Shown piece after piece: positions 16,207-24,100 of a DNA stretch of 29,583 nucleotides; within the stretch, counting starts at the first letter, position 1; each line of letters starts with the position of its first letter. The stretch lies in NCBI GenBank assembly GCA_016298185.1, contig JAEDDA010000013.1, forward strand, positions 1 through 29,583, in the 5' to 3' direction. The stretch comes from Bacilli bacterium. GTDB taxonomy: Bacteria > Bacillota_I > Bacilli_A > RFN20 > CAG-826. Made by a program: the position numbers and the translations under genes. A model generated the notes under the pieces. That model was not told where the DNA came from, made no database searches, and was given only the letters and a program-made list of their open reading frames with translations.

Positions 16207-17328
16207 CTAATATGTCCTCACTGGCGTGACAATTTGAACGACCGAGTCATCTGAGATGTTTCTGATAACAAACGGCTTCATTTCGCCCACAAATTCAAAC
16301 TTCACATCTTCACAGTTGAGAGCCTTGACTGCCGCAACAACGAATTCGCTATTGAAGGACACTCTTAGTTCTTGTCCAACGAATTTGAAGACATCAATCT
16401 TTTCGATAGCAGAACCGATTTGTTGGCTCTTCGCGGAAATTTCAATTCCGTCTTCACTCATAGAAAGGTCAACAACATTTTCACGTTCAACAGATAAGAT
16501 ATTTGCACGATCAATGGCTTTAATAAAGTCATTGGCGTTAACTTCCAAGTGATAATTTGTAACGCGCGGAACAATATTCTTTGTATTTGGATATTCGCCT
16601 GCGATAAGGCGTGAAGCTACAACTGTTCTACCTAATTGGAATAAAGCTTTTTTATCACTAAATGAGATATCGACGGAATCTAACCCTTCCAATAAATGGT
16701 CGACCTCCACCATCATCTTGGCAGGAACATTTGCGACAAAGTGAATATCTTGATCAACAGTAACTTCTTTTCTTGCCATACGAGCAGAGTCGGTAGCGGT
16801 TGCGGTCAACAAACCATCATTCGCTTCCAAATTAATAGCGGTGAGTACTGGTCTTTGTTCTTTGGTGGATGCTGCAAAAGCAGTTTGGGAAACCAAAGCG
16901 TTGAATGTAGACCTTGCTAATGTGAGTTGTGTGCCTGATGGATCTAAATCTAAATCTGGGTATTCTTCTAATCTAACGCAGTTCAATTTATATTCAGAAC
17001 GATTATCGCTGACTGTAGCAATTGTGGAATCGATTACATCTAAAGAGATTTCTTCCGATTCCATCTTTCTTGCGATTTCCATGATGAGTTTTGCGTTAAT
17101 CAATGTTCCACCTTCTTTGAAATTTCTAATGATTTCCACACCATTAAATCTATATGGAACTTGAGTCTTAATAGTTAAATCAAAATTTGATCCTGTAATA
17201 AAAAGTCCATTTTCGTTAAGTTCTAATCTTAAATTCGCTAAAACTGGATTTGCTGTTTTGTTACCTACAGCTCTACCAGCAACTAATAAACCTTTAAGAA
17301 ATTCTTCTCTTTTGATTGTAAATCTCAT
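16207..17328 (-). CDS. dnaN: DNA polymerase III beta subunit (sliding clamp)
   Basis: 373-residue ring-forming clamp that tethers DNA polymerase III and many repair proteins to DNA. The three repeated clamp domains are covered end to end and the length matches the family (about 370-380). The N-terminus (RFTIKREEFLKGLL) and the C-terminal PVRTY, part of the client-binding pocket edge, are typical. AAAGGAAATTAAT precedes the ATG. The gene lies directly downstream of dnaA across the DnaA-box and AT-rich segment, as in most Bacilli; a promoter candidate lies in that gap. Confidence 0.98.
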   Translation of the reverse strand: MRFTIKREEFLKGLLVAGRAVGNKTANPVLANLRLELNENGLFITGSNFDLTIKTQVPYRFNGVEIIRNFKEGGTLINAKLIMEIARKMESEEISLDVIDSTIATVSDNRSEYKLNCVRLEEYPDLDLDPSGTQLTLARSTFNALVSQTAFAASTKEQRPVLTAINLEANDGLLTATATDSARMARKEVTVDQDIHFVANVPAKMMVEVDHLLEGLDSVDISFSDKKALFQLGRTVVASRLIAGEYPNTKNIVPRVTNYHLEVNANDFIKAIDRANILSVERENVVDLSMSEDGIEISAKSQQIGSAIEKIDVFKFVGQELRVSFNSEFVVAAVKALNCEDVKFEFVGEMKPFVIRNISDDSVVQIVTPVRTY

Positions 17329-17402
17329 ATTAATTTCCTTTCATTTATTATATTAATAATAATTATAATGTGTGTGGATTTTGTGGATAACCTTGTGGAT
17401 TG
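17329..17402. other. oriC: Origin part 1: DnaA boxes and AT-rich unwinding element
   Basis: Three DnaA boxes point the same way on the minus strand: CAATCCACA (17394-17402), the perfect TTATCCACA (17382-17390) and AAATCCACA (17373-17381), the last two directly abutting. Beyond them toward dnaN lies an almost pure A/T tract (about 17343-17370) that can be read as repeated TTA/TAA triplets. In B. subtilis DnaA loads from such boxes onto a DnaA-trio in the same dnaA-dnaN gap and melts the DNA there. The mechanism here is inferred from that resemblance. Confidence 0.8.
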
Positions 17403-17426
17403 ATGCAAAATTGTTCACTTGTTTTT

Positions 17427-17454
17427 ATTCTACCACACCAGTAATAGATTTGAA
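17427..17454 (-). promoter_or_regulatory. Candidate promoter of dnaN
   Basis: On the minus strand TTCAAA (17449-17454), 16-bp spacer and TAGAAT (17427-17432) preceded by TGG, which gives an extended -10. The -35 is poor. The DnaA boxes at 17373-17402 would lie in the transcribed leader. Confidence 0.4.
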
Positions 17455-17476
17455 TATTTTATTTTTAATAAACTAA

Positions 17477-18847
17477 TTATGGTTTTAGGCGTTTTTCTAA
17501 CTCAGTAATCGCCTCTTTTAATGCCTCGTTAGTTTTCAACTCTTTATCCACCTTGGAAATGGCTGACATAACTGTTGTGTGGTCCTTTCCACCAAACATA
17601 TCACCAATTTTCTTTAATGGTACATCTAACATTTGTCTAATGAGATACATTGCTATATGTCTTGCTAGGGCGATTTGACCTGTACGAATCTTTCCTGTGA
17701 TTTGAGAAGGGGTCAAATTGTAGTAGTCTGCAACAACATTAATTATCTTTTGTTCACTGAGTTGGGTTGTTAGTTGTTTTCCGCCCACTAATGATGAAAC
17801 AGCTTCCATTGCATCTTCTATTGTAACTTTGTCTGTTTTCTTGATACTTGTTGTCACAAAAATTAACCTATGTAACGCACCTTCTAACTCCCTGACGTTC
17901 TTGCTAAATTTATCAGCGTAGAAGTATAGAACATTTTCGTCGAATTTATTGACATCTAAGCCCAATGCTTCGATCTTCTTTCTGAGAATCTCAACACATG
18001 TATTTTGATCAGGTTCTTCAATTTTTACCACTAATCCTTGGCTAAATCTTGTAACTAAGCGTTCTTCTAACTTGTTCAATTCGTTAGGTTGATGATCAGA
18101 TGTAATGACGATTTGTTTTCCGTTATTAATCATGTTGGTGTAGATGTAGAAAAACATCTCTTGTGTATTAACCTTATTTGCGAGGAATTGAACATCGTCA
18201 AGAAGGAGCACATCAACATCCCCGAAATAGTCTTTTAATGATTGTGATTCTTTTTCACCACGGACATATCTGATGTATTCTTCAACAAAGTCATTAGCGG
18301 TAATGTAAAGGATTTTGGCGTTAGGGTTCTTTTCCTTAACTATATAATTTCCTATCGCGTGTAAAAGGTGTGTTTTTCCTAATCCACATTGTGAGTGAAT
18401 AAATAAAGGATTGAACATTTTTCCTGGGTTGCTGGCAATTAACAAAGCCGCTTGAGAAGCTTCTCTGTTGAAGTGGCCAACAACAAAGTTATCAAATGTT
18501 AAATTAGGATTAATGACAGCGTCTTTGAAGTATTGTGGTTTCTTTGATGTTGCTTGTTCTTGCGATGGTTGAGATTGCTTGACATCGGAATCTAAAACAA
18601 ATTCCAATCTAAAATTAGATTGAGTAATCTCGTTAACAACATTTGAAACCATATCATAATATTTTGTGCTAATTAAATTTTTCGCTAATAATGTGCTGAC
18701 AACCACAACAATAGCGTTGTCTCTAATTTCATAAATATAACTATCGGCGAAGAACGAATCGAATAATTGTTTTTCGCCCAACTGCTCTTCTATTCTCTTG
18801 AGCGATCTGTCCCATAATTGGGCAATTTCTGATATTGAACTAATCAT
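17477..18847 (-). CDS. dnaA: Chromosomal replication initiator DnaA
   Basis: 456-residue AAA+ initiator that binds DnaA boxes and opens the origin. Domain I covers about 1-85, a short Gln/Ser-rich linker 86-105, the AAA+ domain about 110-330 and the DNA-binding domain IV about 345-456. Walker B is LLLDD (214-218), the arginine-finger region is EERLVTRF and the box-recognition motif is GGKDHTTV (419-426; usually GGRDHTTV). The P-loop reads SQCGLGKT (152-159): the first Gly of the Walker A consensus is Ser, while the GKT core is intact. AAAGGA lies 11 nt before the ATG. The promoter contains a DnaA box, suggesting self-control. Confidence 0.98.
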   Translation of the reverse strand: MISSISEIAQLWDRSLKRIEEQLGEKQLFDSFFADSYIYEIRDNAIVVVVSTLLAKNLISTKYYDMVSNVVNEITQSNFRLEFVLDSDVKQSQPSQEQATSKKPQYFKDAVINPNLTFDNFVVGHFNREASQAALLIASNPGKMFNPLFIHSQCGLGKTHLLHAIGNYIVKEKNPNAKILYITANDFVEEYIRYVRGEKESQSLKDYFGDVDVLLLDDVQFLANKVNTQEMFFYIYTNMINNGKQIVITSDHQPNELNKLEERLVTRFSQGLVVKIEEPDQNTCVEILRKKIEALGLDVNKFDENVLYFYADKFSKNVRELEGALHRLIFVTTSIKKTDKVTIEDAMEAVSSLVGGKQLTTQLSEQKIINVVADYYNLTPSQITGKIRTGQIALARHIAMYLIRQMLDVPLKKIGDMFGGKDHTTVMSAISKVDKELKTNEALKEAITELEKRLKP

Positions 18848-18879
18848 AAAATAAAAAATCCTTTATTTTGGCTGAACTA

Positions 18880-18908
18880 ATTATAGAATAATCCACATAG
18901 ATTTTTAA
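18880..18908 (-). promoter_or_regulatory. Promoter of dnaA with an embedded DnaA box
   Basis: On the minus strand TTAAAA (18903-18908), 17-bp spacer and a perfect TATAAT (18880-18885). The box-like TAATCCACA (18889-18897, plus strand) lies in the spacer, so bound DnaA would block RNA polymerase. The leader to the ATG at 18847 is about 25-27 nt. Confidence 0.6.
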
Positions 18909-19207
18909 TGAGAAAAAGCAAAAATTAAATTATCCACATTTATTTGCCTAAAATTATTGAAGTATAATGAGTTTTCCACCAAATCCACAATTTTTCAATG
19001 TGGAAAACTTTATATGAGTATTCAACAAACATCGTTTTTTATGTGAGTAACACAATTGTATAATCAATATTCGTAACATAAAAATAACTCTGTTATTATT
19101 TAAATAAAAGTATTGTATTCGGTATGTAGTATAAAAATATGTGGAAAACTCAATTCCACACTATTTTTCTTATGGTTTTTGTGTGTTGAGAACGGAAGTT
19201 TTACACA
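18889..19207. other. oriC: Origin part 2: DnaA-box cluster upstream of dnaA
   Basis: The 464-bp gap between dnaA and rpmH holds no gene but many DnaA-box-like sites. Plus-strand sites: TAATCCACA 18889-18897, perfect TTATCCACA 18930-18938, TTTTCCACC 18972-18980, AAATCCACA 18981-18989, AATTCCACA 19152-19160 and TTTTACACA 19199-19207. Minus-strand sites: TTTTCCACA at 18999-19007 and again at 19140-19148. Two pairs face each other as inverted repeats: GTTTTCCAC 18971-18979 with 19000-19008, and TGTGGAA 19140-19146 with 19154-19160. The rest, especially 19020-19140, is A/T rich. Gene orientation switches here, consistent with bidirectional replication. Confidence 0.85.
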
Positions 19208-19248
19208 ATTAAAGATTTAAGATGATTTCCTGCGTGCCCACACACTTG

Positions 19249-19278
19249 TTGACATTTATAGATAAATGCACATATAAT
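19249..19278 (+). promoter_or_regulatory. Promoter of rpmH-rnpA
   Basis: A perfect TTGACA (19249-19254), 18-bp spacer and perfect TATAAT (19273-19278). The start site would be near 19285, giving a leader of about 27 nt with a strong AAGGAGGT (19295-19302) ribosome site. Confidence 0.9.
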
Positions 19279-19311
19279 TTATCACGCTATGTTTAAGGAG
19301 GTACACTTAAT

Positions 19312-19446
19312 ATGAAACGTACATATCAACCAAGCAAAATCAAACACCAACGCAAAGCTGGTTTCCGTGCCAGAATGAAGAGTGATAAAGGCCGCAATGT
19401 GTTGGCTCGTCGTAGAGCTAAGGGTCGTAAATCACTTACTGCCTAA
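19312..19446 (+). CDS. rpmH: 50S ribosomal protein L34
   Basis: 44-residue, very basic L34 of the large ribosomal subunit. The sequence begins MKRTYQPSKIKHQRKAGFRA and ends KGRKSLTA, matching the family along its whole length. AAGGAGGT sits 9 nt before the ATG and a consensus promoter lies upstream. First gene of the plus-strand cluster; rnpA follows after 9 nt, the arrangement conserved across bacteria. Confidence 0.98.
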   Translation: MKRTYQPSKIKHQRKAGFRARMKSDKGRNVLARRRAKGRKSLTA

Positions 19447-19455
19447 GGAGTTTAG

Positions 19456-19779
19456 ATGAAAGTCATTAATCGCATCAAAAAAAGCGATGATTTCGCATTG
19501 ACGATTAATAAAGGCTTTTCCTACAGATTACCTAGTTATATTGTTCATGTGAGAAAAACCGAAAACAAGATTACTAGAGTTGGTATTTCCGCATCAAAGA
19601 AATTAGGTCACGCGGTTACTCGTAACCGTGTTAAACGTCAAGTGAGAGCAATTTGTGATCAAGTTATTGATTATTCGCAAAAGTCACTTGATATCGTCAT
19701 CATTGTTAAAACAAAGTTTTTAACCACATCATTTGATGACAACAAATCACAATTATGTGATTTAATGAAAGGGCTATAA
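19456..19779 (+). CDS. rnpA: Ribonuclease P protein component
   Basis: 107-residue basic protein subunit of RNase P, which together with the catalytic RNA removes 5' leaders from pre-tRNAs. The family signature is clear (AVTRNRVKRQVRAI), preceded by RVGISASKKLGHA. Length is typical (about 105-120). TAAGGAG, overlapping the rpmH stop, serves as ribosome site; yidC starts 1 nt after the stop. Confidence 0.97.
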   Translation: MKVINRIKKSDDFALTINKGFSYRLPSYIVHVRKTENKITRVGISASKKLGHAVTRNRVKRQVRAICDQVIDYSQKSLDIVIIVKTKFLTTSFDDNKSQLCDLMKGL

Positions 19780-19780
19780 A

Positions 19781-21322
19781 ATGAAAAAAAGTACAAAAAT
19801 TGGATTAGGTATTGGTGGTCTTCTTTTAGGAACACTACTTTTATCTGGTTGTACAAACTCTTTCTGCTCAACAGTAGACAAAGCCCACATCCTTTATGCA
19901 ATCGACCATGGCGTATGTGAATATTACGCAACAGAAGATGAAGCTAAGGCAGCTTCAGAAGCGGGCAAAGGAAATTTCGTTGGAAAAGTTCCAAACACAA
20001 ACATTTACTATGCTGCTGGATTCTCCAATAGTGGTAATCTTCAAAAGATTAGAGCTGCCGCTGATAAAGAAGGAATTAGCGTTCCATCTATCAAATACTA
20101 TGTTGCTTTAGATAATGTTGTACTAGATCACGCCATTCAACAAAAAGTTGCTGATGCAAACGATCCTTCTATTACAGTTGAATCAATTAAATCTACATTA
20201 ACAGTTGAAGAAATTGGTAGCGCAAAGGAAAATAGTGGACTACTTTACGATTATGGTTATTTGAAGTTCTATGGTACAAACGCCAAAGAAAGCAAAAAGT
20301 TATGGGAAAACTGGATCTCATTTGATAATGAAGCCAGAACAACATACATTGGTACTTTAATTGATGATGTTGCAGAATGTCCAAATAGCGACTATCTCTC
20401 TTATTATAAGAGACAGATGACCAATAATATCAGTAGTTATCGTTCCTGTCTTGCTATTTCTAATGGCAACTACGGAAAATATGGCGCCGAAGAAATCGAA
20501 GTTCAAATCCAAAGCAAGAGCTATGGCTATGCATGGAGAAATGGTCCGTTGTCCGGCTTGTTAGTTTGGCCAATTGGCGCATTAATAGATGTAATGACAG
20601 TTAGCTTTGCTAAAGGTGTTGGACAAGGTTGGGCACAATTACTTGCTATTTTGATTGTAACAATTATTGTTAGAGCATTAATGTTGGTTGCTACATTCAA
20701 ACAAACAGCAGCATCTTCAAAGATGCAGGAGTTACAACCAGAACTCGCTAAGATTCAAGCGAAGTATCCAAATTCCAACACAAATCAGTATGAAAAACAA
20801 CGCTTAGCGATGGAAACGCAAGCCCTTTATAAGAAGCACAAAATCAATCCTCTTACATCAATTCTTGTAATGATTGTTCAATTCCCAGTGTTCATCTGCG
20901 TGTGGGGCGCAATGCAAGGCAGCGCTCAATTATCTTCAGGTGAATTCTTACACTTGAACTTGGCTACATCAATTAGTTCAGTTTTAACAAACTGGTCTAA
21001 CTGGGCACACCCAACATCAGGTGTATGGACAGCTTTAGTGCTCTTCTTATTAATGTCAGGTGCACAAACCGTTGCTATGTTATTACCACAATGGCTTAAT
21101 GCTGCAAAGAAAAAGAAAGTTGCTAAATTAGGTCGTAACCCAGCACAAAAAGAATCAGATAATAAGATGAAATGGTTCACATATATTATGTTAGCCATGA
21201 TTATCTTCATGGGATTCTCTTTAGTGTCTGCTTTAGGTGTTTATTGGTTAGTTGGTGCTTTATTCTCTATTGCACAAACACTAATAACACATGCGATTAT
21301 GAATCGCAAAAAACACAAATAA
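19781..21322 (+). CDS. yidC: Membrane protein insertase YidC with large lipid-anchored ectodomain
   Basis: 513-residue YidC/Oxa1-family insertase that places proteins into the membrane alone or with SecYEG. Signal peptide with lipobox LSGC (Cys24) indicates a lipoprotein. The conserved core starts near residue 253; the first core helix (about 283-301) carries Arg298, matching the groove Arg of B. subtilis SpoIIIJ. Further helices lie near 354-375, 416-434 and 464-505, and the cytoplasmic loop ELQPELAKIQAKYP is typical. The region 25-250, about 225 residues between lipid anchor and core, is far longer than the few tens of residues in Bacillus YidC and resembles no domain I know. Ends in a basic tail. 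In operon with rpmH, rnpA and jag. Confidence 0.95.
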   Translation: MKKSTKIGLGIGGLLLGTLLLSGCTNSFCSTVDKAHILYAIDHGVCEYYATEDEAKAASEAGKGNFVGKVPNTNIYYAAGFSNSGNLQKIRAAADKEGISVPSIKYYVALDNVVLDHAIQQKVADANDPSITVESIKSTLTVEEIGSAKENSGLLYDYGYLKFYGTNAKESKKLWENWISFDNEARTTYIGTLIDDVAECPNSDYLSYYKRQMTNNISSYRSCLAISNGNYGKYGAEEIEVQIQSKSYGYAWRNGPLSGLLVWPIGALIDVMTVSFAKGVGQGWAQLLAILIVTIIVRALMLVATFKQTAASSKMQELQPELAKIQAKYPNSNTNQYEKQRLAMETQALYKKHKINPLTSILVMIVQFPVFICVWGAMQGSAQLSSGEFLHLNLATSISSVLTNWSNWAHPTSGVWTALVLFLLMSGAQTVAMLLPQWLNAAKKKKVAKLGRNPAQKESDNKMKWFTYIMLAMIIFMGFSLVSALGVYWLVGALFSIAQTLITHAIMNRKKHK

Positions 21323-21334
21323 AGGAGACAAATA

Positions 21335-21934
21335 ATGAAATCATATACTGGAAAAACAGTTGAAGAAGCATTAGCCACAGCAAGTCAAGATAGTGGAACT
21401 CCTGTTGAAGAACTTATCTATGTTTTAACAGATAAAACAAAAGGTATTTTCACCAAGAAAGTTGTTGTTGAAGTTTACGATTTACCCGATGTTATTAAAT
21501 ACGCTGAAGACTATGTCTTATCGGTGGTTGATAACTTAGGTATTGAAAGTACAGTTAATACAAAACTCGATGATGATATCATCCGTATTACTATTGATTC
21601 TACACACAACCCAATTTTAATTGGTAAAAACGGTAAAACACTTCTCGCATTAAACGAGTTAACAAAACTCGCTGTCTGCAATCATTTCCACAAGAGATTT
21701 AGAGTATTGCTTGATGTTAATGGTTACAAAGACAACAAATACGATCGTCTTGCTCGTATTGCTCGCAAGTGCGCTCATGAAGTCCAAAGGACTAAAGCAA
21801 CATATACATTTGATCCTATGCCAGCCGATGAAAGAAGAGCGATTCACAACGCATGTTCTGGAATGCCAAACATTCGCACTGAATCAATCGAAGCAGGCAC
21901 ACGCCGTAGAGTTCAAATCATTTACGTTGATTAA
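21335..21934 (+). CDS. jag: RNA-binding protein Jag (KhpB)
   Basis: 199-residue RNA-binding protein. Order of domains: Jag N-terminal domain (about 1-50, with VEEALATA and GIFTKK), a type II KH domain with the loop ILIGKNGKTLLAL (about 90-103) and a C-terminal R3H domain with DERRAIHNAC, which supplies the Arg-x3-His pair. In Gram-positive cocci KhpB works with KhpA in RNA binding and cell elongation control. AAAGGAG lies 8 nt before the ATG; yidC ends 12 nt upstream, matching the usual yidC-jag pair. A strong terminator follows. Confidence 0.96.
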   Translation: MKSYTGKTVEEALATASQDSGTPVEELIYVLTDKTKGIFTKKVVVEVYDLPDVIKYAEDYVLSVVDNLGIESTVNTKLDDDIIRITIDSTHNPILIGKNGKTLLALNELTKLAVCNHFHKRFRVLLDVNGYKDNKYDRLARIARKCAHEVQRTKATYTFDPMPADERRAIHNACSGMPNIRTESIEAGTRRRVQIIYVD

Positions 21935-21935
21935 T

Positions 21936-21966
21936 AAAAAATGCGCCCTTCTATGGGCGCTTTTTT
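21936..21966 (+). terminator. Intrinsic terminator after jag
   Basis: GCGCCC (21943-21948), 6-nt loop and GGGCGC (21955-21960), followed by six T (21961-21966); flanking A/T runs extend the stem. It begins right after the jag stop, and mnmE starts only 12 nt past the T-run. Confidence 0.92.
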
Positions 21967-21978
21967 GGAAAGGCATTT

Positions 21979-23313
21979 ATGTTCGAAACAATTGTCGCGT
22001 TAGCAACACCTCCAATGAAATCCGCATTAGCCATCATTAGAGTATCTGGTGATGATTGTTTTTCGATCGTCTCTAAATGCTTTTCCAAAGATATTACAGA
22101 AATCAAAAAAAGAACCCTTTTGGTGGGGTATATTGAAGACAAAAATAGAAATCAAAAAATAGATGAAGTAGTAGTGGCTATCTATAAGGGGCCAAAGAGT
22201 TTTACTGGGGAAGATTTGGTTGAGATCATTTGTCATGGTTCTATGCTGATTTCCCAGCAAATTATTGATATTTTAATCGCAAATGGGGCAAGATTGGCCA
22301 CAAATGGAGAATATTCTTCCCGTGCTTTTATCCACCAAAAAATAGACTTAATTCAGGCGGAAGCGATTAACGACATTATTAATTCAAGTACTAAAGAATC
22401 AAAAGATTTGTCGATGTTATCTTTAACGGGCAAAACAAGTGAATTATTGATGCCTGTAAAGACCCGTTTAGCTGATATTATTTCCCTGATTGAAGTTAAT
22501 ATCGATTATCCAGAATACGAAGATATAGAACAGGCTAATAAACAGCAAGTTATAACCATCTGTGAGGAAATTATCAATATGATAAATAAACTTGTTGATG
22601 ATGGCGAAAAAGCGCGAATTATCAAAGATGGTATTAAAGTTGCTATTGTTGGTAAGCCAAATGTTGGAAAATCATCTCTTTTAAACGCTTTAGTTGGCGA
22701 AGAAAAAGCTATTGTAACAGATATTGCTGGAACAACAAGAGATGTTGTTGAAGGTGAAGTCAATTTAGGTGGCGTTGTTTTACACTTGCTCGACACTGCA
22801 GGTATTAGAGAATCTAATGATGTTGTGGAAAACATTGGTGTTAATAGAGCTAAAAAAGCTGTTGATGAAGCTGAATTGGTTATTGTCGTTTTAGACGGCA
22901 CTAAAGAACTCGAAGAAGAAGATCAACAAATTTTAAACTTAACTGAAAAATCTAATAGAATTATTATATATAATAAAGCAGATAAAATTACCAATAGAAA
23001 TGATGGTAATATTTATGTTTCTGCATTAACGCAAGATATCACACCATTAATTAAAGAAATACATCGCGTTGTCGGTTTAGACGAACAAACCTTTAAACAA
23101 CCAGCTTTAGCAAATACAAGACAAATTGGATTATTAAAACAAGCCAAGAATTCGCTTTTAAAGGCTAAAGATGATTCCGCTAATGATTTACCTATTGATT
23201 TAGTTTCTATTAATCTCATGGATGCCTATTACGCCATCCTTGATATTTTAGGTGAAAGAAACAAAGCTGATTTAAGCAAAGAAATCTTTTCAAGATTTTG
23301 TGTAGGAAAATAA
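21979..23313 (+). CDS. mnmE: tRNA modification GTPase MnmE (TrmE)
   Basis: 444-residue GTPase that, with MnmG, makes the cmnm5 modification on U34 of several tRNAs. The N-terminal tetrahydrofolate-binding domain covers about 1-118, a helical domain surrounds the G domain, and the G motifs are GKPNVGKS (225-232), AGTTRD (250-255), DTAG (272-275) and NKAD. The C-terminal catalytic Cys lies in FCVGK (440-444). Length is normal. Ribosome site GGAAAGG. The usual partner genes mnmG and rsmG do not follow; tatD starts 1 nt after the stop. Confidence 0.97.
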   Translation: MFETIVALATPPMKSALAIIRVSGDDCFSIVSKCFSKDITEIKKRTLLVGYIEDKNRNQKIDEVVVAIYKGPKSFTGEDLVEIICHGSMLISQQIIDILIANGARLATNGEYSSRAFIHQKIDLIQAEAINDIINSSTKESKDLSMLSLTGKTSELLMPVKTRLADIISLIEVNIDYPEYEDIEQANKQQVITICEEIINMINKLVDDGEKARIIKDGIKVAIVGKPNVGKSSLLNALVGEEKAIVTDIAGTTRDVVEGEVNLGGVVLHLLDTAGIRESNDVVENIGVNRAKKAVDEAELVIVVLDGTKELEEEDQQILNLTEKSNRIIIYNKADKITNRNDGNIYVSALTQDITPLIKEIHRVVGLDEQTFKQPALANTRQIGLLKQAKNSLLKAKDDSANDLPIDLVSINLMDAYYAILDILGERNKADLSKEIFSRFCVGK

Positions 23314-23314
23314 T

Positions 23315-24100
23315 ATGATTTTTGACACTCATTGCCATTTAAATCACGAGGATTTATACAATCGTTTGGATGAGGTTTTAGAATCTGCCAAAAAAGTTGG
23401 AGTCGAAAAAATTTTAGTTGTGGGATGGGATAAAACAAGTTCTTTAAAAGCAATTGAATTGGCTGAACAATACGAGTTTATATATGCTGCTATCGGTTTT
23501 CATCCAACAGAATTAGAAGGTGTCACAGAAGATGATTTTGAAGAATTGATGTCTTATGTTGATCATCCAAAAGTAGTGGCTATTGGTGAAATAGGCCTAG
23601 ACTATCACTGGGTCAAAGATCCAGGACTAAGAAATTTGCAAAAACAATGGTTCATAAAACAAATAAACTTTGCAAATCTCCATCAAAAACCAATTTCTGT
23701 GCACAATAGAGAGGCTTTTGAGGATTGTTTGAACATCTTAAAAGAACACCCTCCAATCTATAGTGGTGTAATGCATTGCTATTCTGGAAGTGTTGAATTA
23801 TTAAGTGAAGTTTTGAAATTGAATATGTATATCGGATTAGATGGTCCTTTAACCTTCACCAACGCAAAGACACCAAAAGAAGTTTGTGAGAAAGTTCCTC
23901 TTGACCGTTTGCTTTTGGAAACTGACTCCCCATATCTTGCTCCCCATCCATTAAGAGGAACAATTAATGAGCCAAAAAACATCGCTTTGATTCTTGACGA
24001 AGTAACGAGAATTAAAGGTATTTCTAAAAAACATATAAGTGATGTTATATTTAAAAACTCATGCAAACTTTTTAATATCAAATATGAAGAAAATAATTGA
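23315..24100 (+). CDS. tatD: TatD-family metal-dependent hydrolase (DNase)
   Basis: 261-residue TIM-barrel metallohydrolase of the TatD/YabD family, linked to DNA 3'-end processing and repair. Metal ligands are visible: DTHCHLNH near the N-terminus, GEIGLDYHW around residue 92, HNRE, MHCYSGS and ETDSPYLAPHPLRG near 210. Usual length. It overlaps the next gene by 17 nt. The run tatD-rnmV-rsmA matches yabD-rnmV-ksgA in B. subtilis, where RNase M5 and KsgA act in rRNA maturation. Confidence 0.95.
   Translation: MIFDTHCHLNHEDLYNRLDEVLESAKKVGVEKILVVGWDKTSSLKAIELAEQYEFIYAAIGFHPTELEGVTEDDFEELMSYVDHPKVVAIGEIGLDYHWVKDPGLRNLQKQWFIKQINFANLHQKPISVHNREAFEDCLNILKEHPPIYSGVMHCYSGSVELLSEVLKLNMYIGLDGPLTFTNAKTPKEVCEKVPLDRLLLETDSPYLAPHPLRGTINEPKNIALILDEVTRIKGISKKHISDVIFKNSCKLFNIKYEENN

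Noticed and set aside
18848..19311. Hidden small gene or RNA in the dnaA-rpmH gap
   Set aside because: Short, stop-rich and A/T-rich; DnaA boxes and two promoters account for the recognisable signals.
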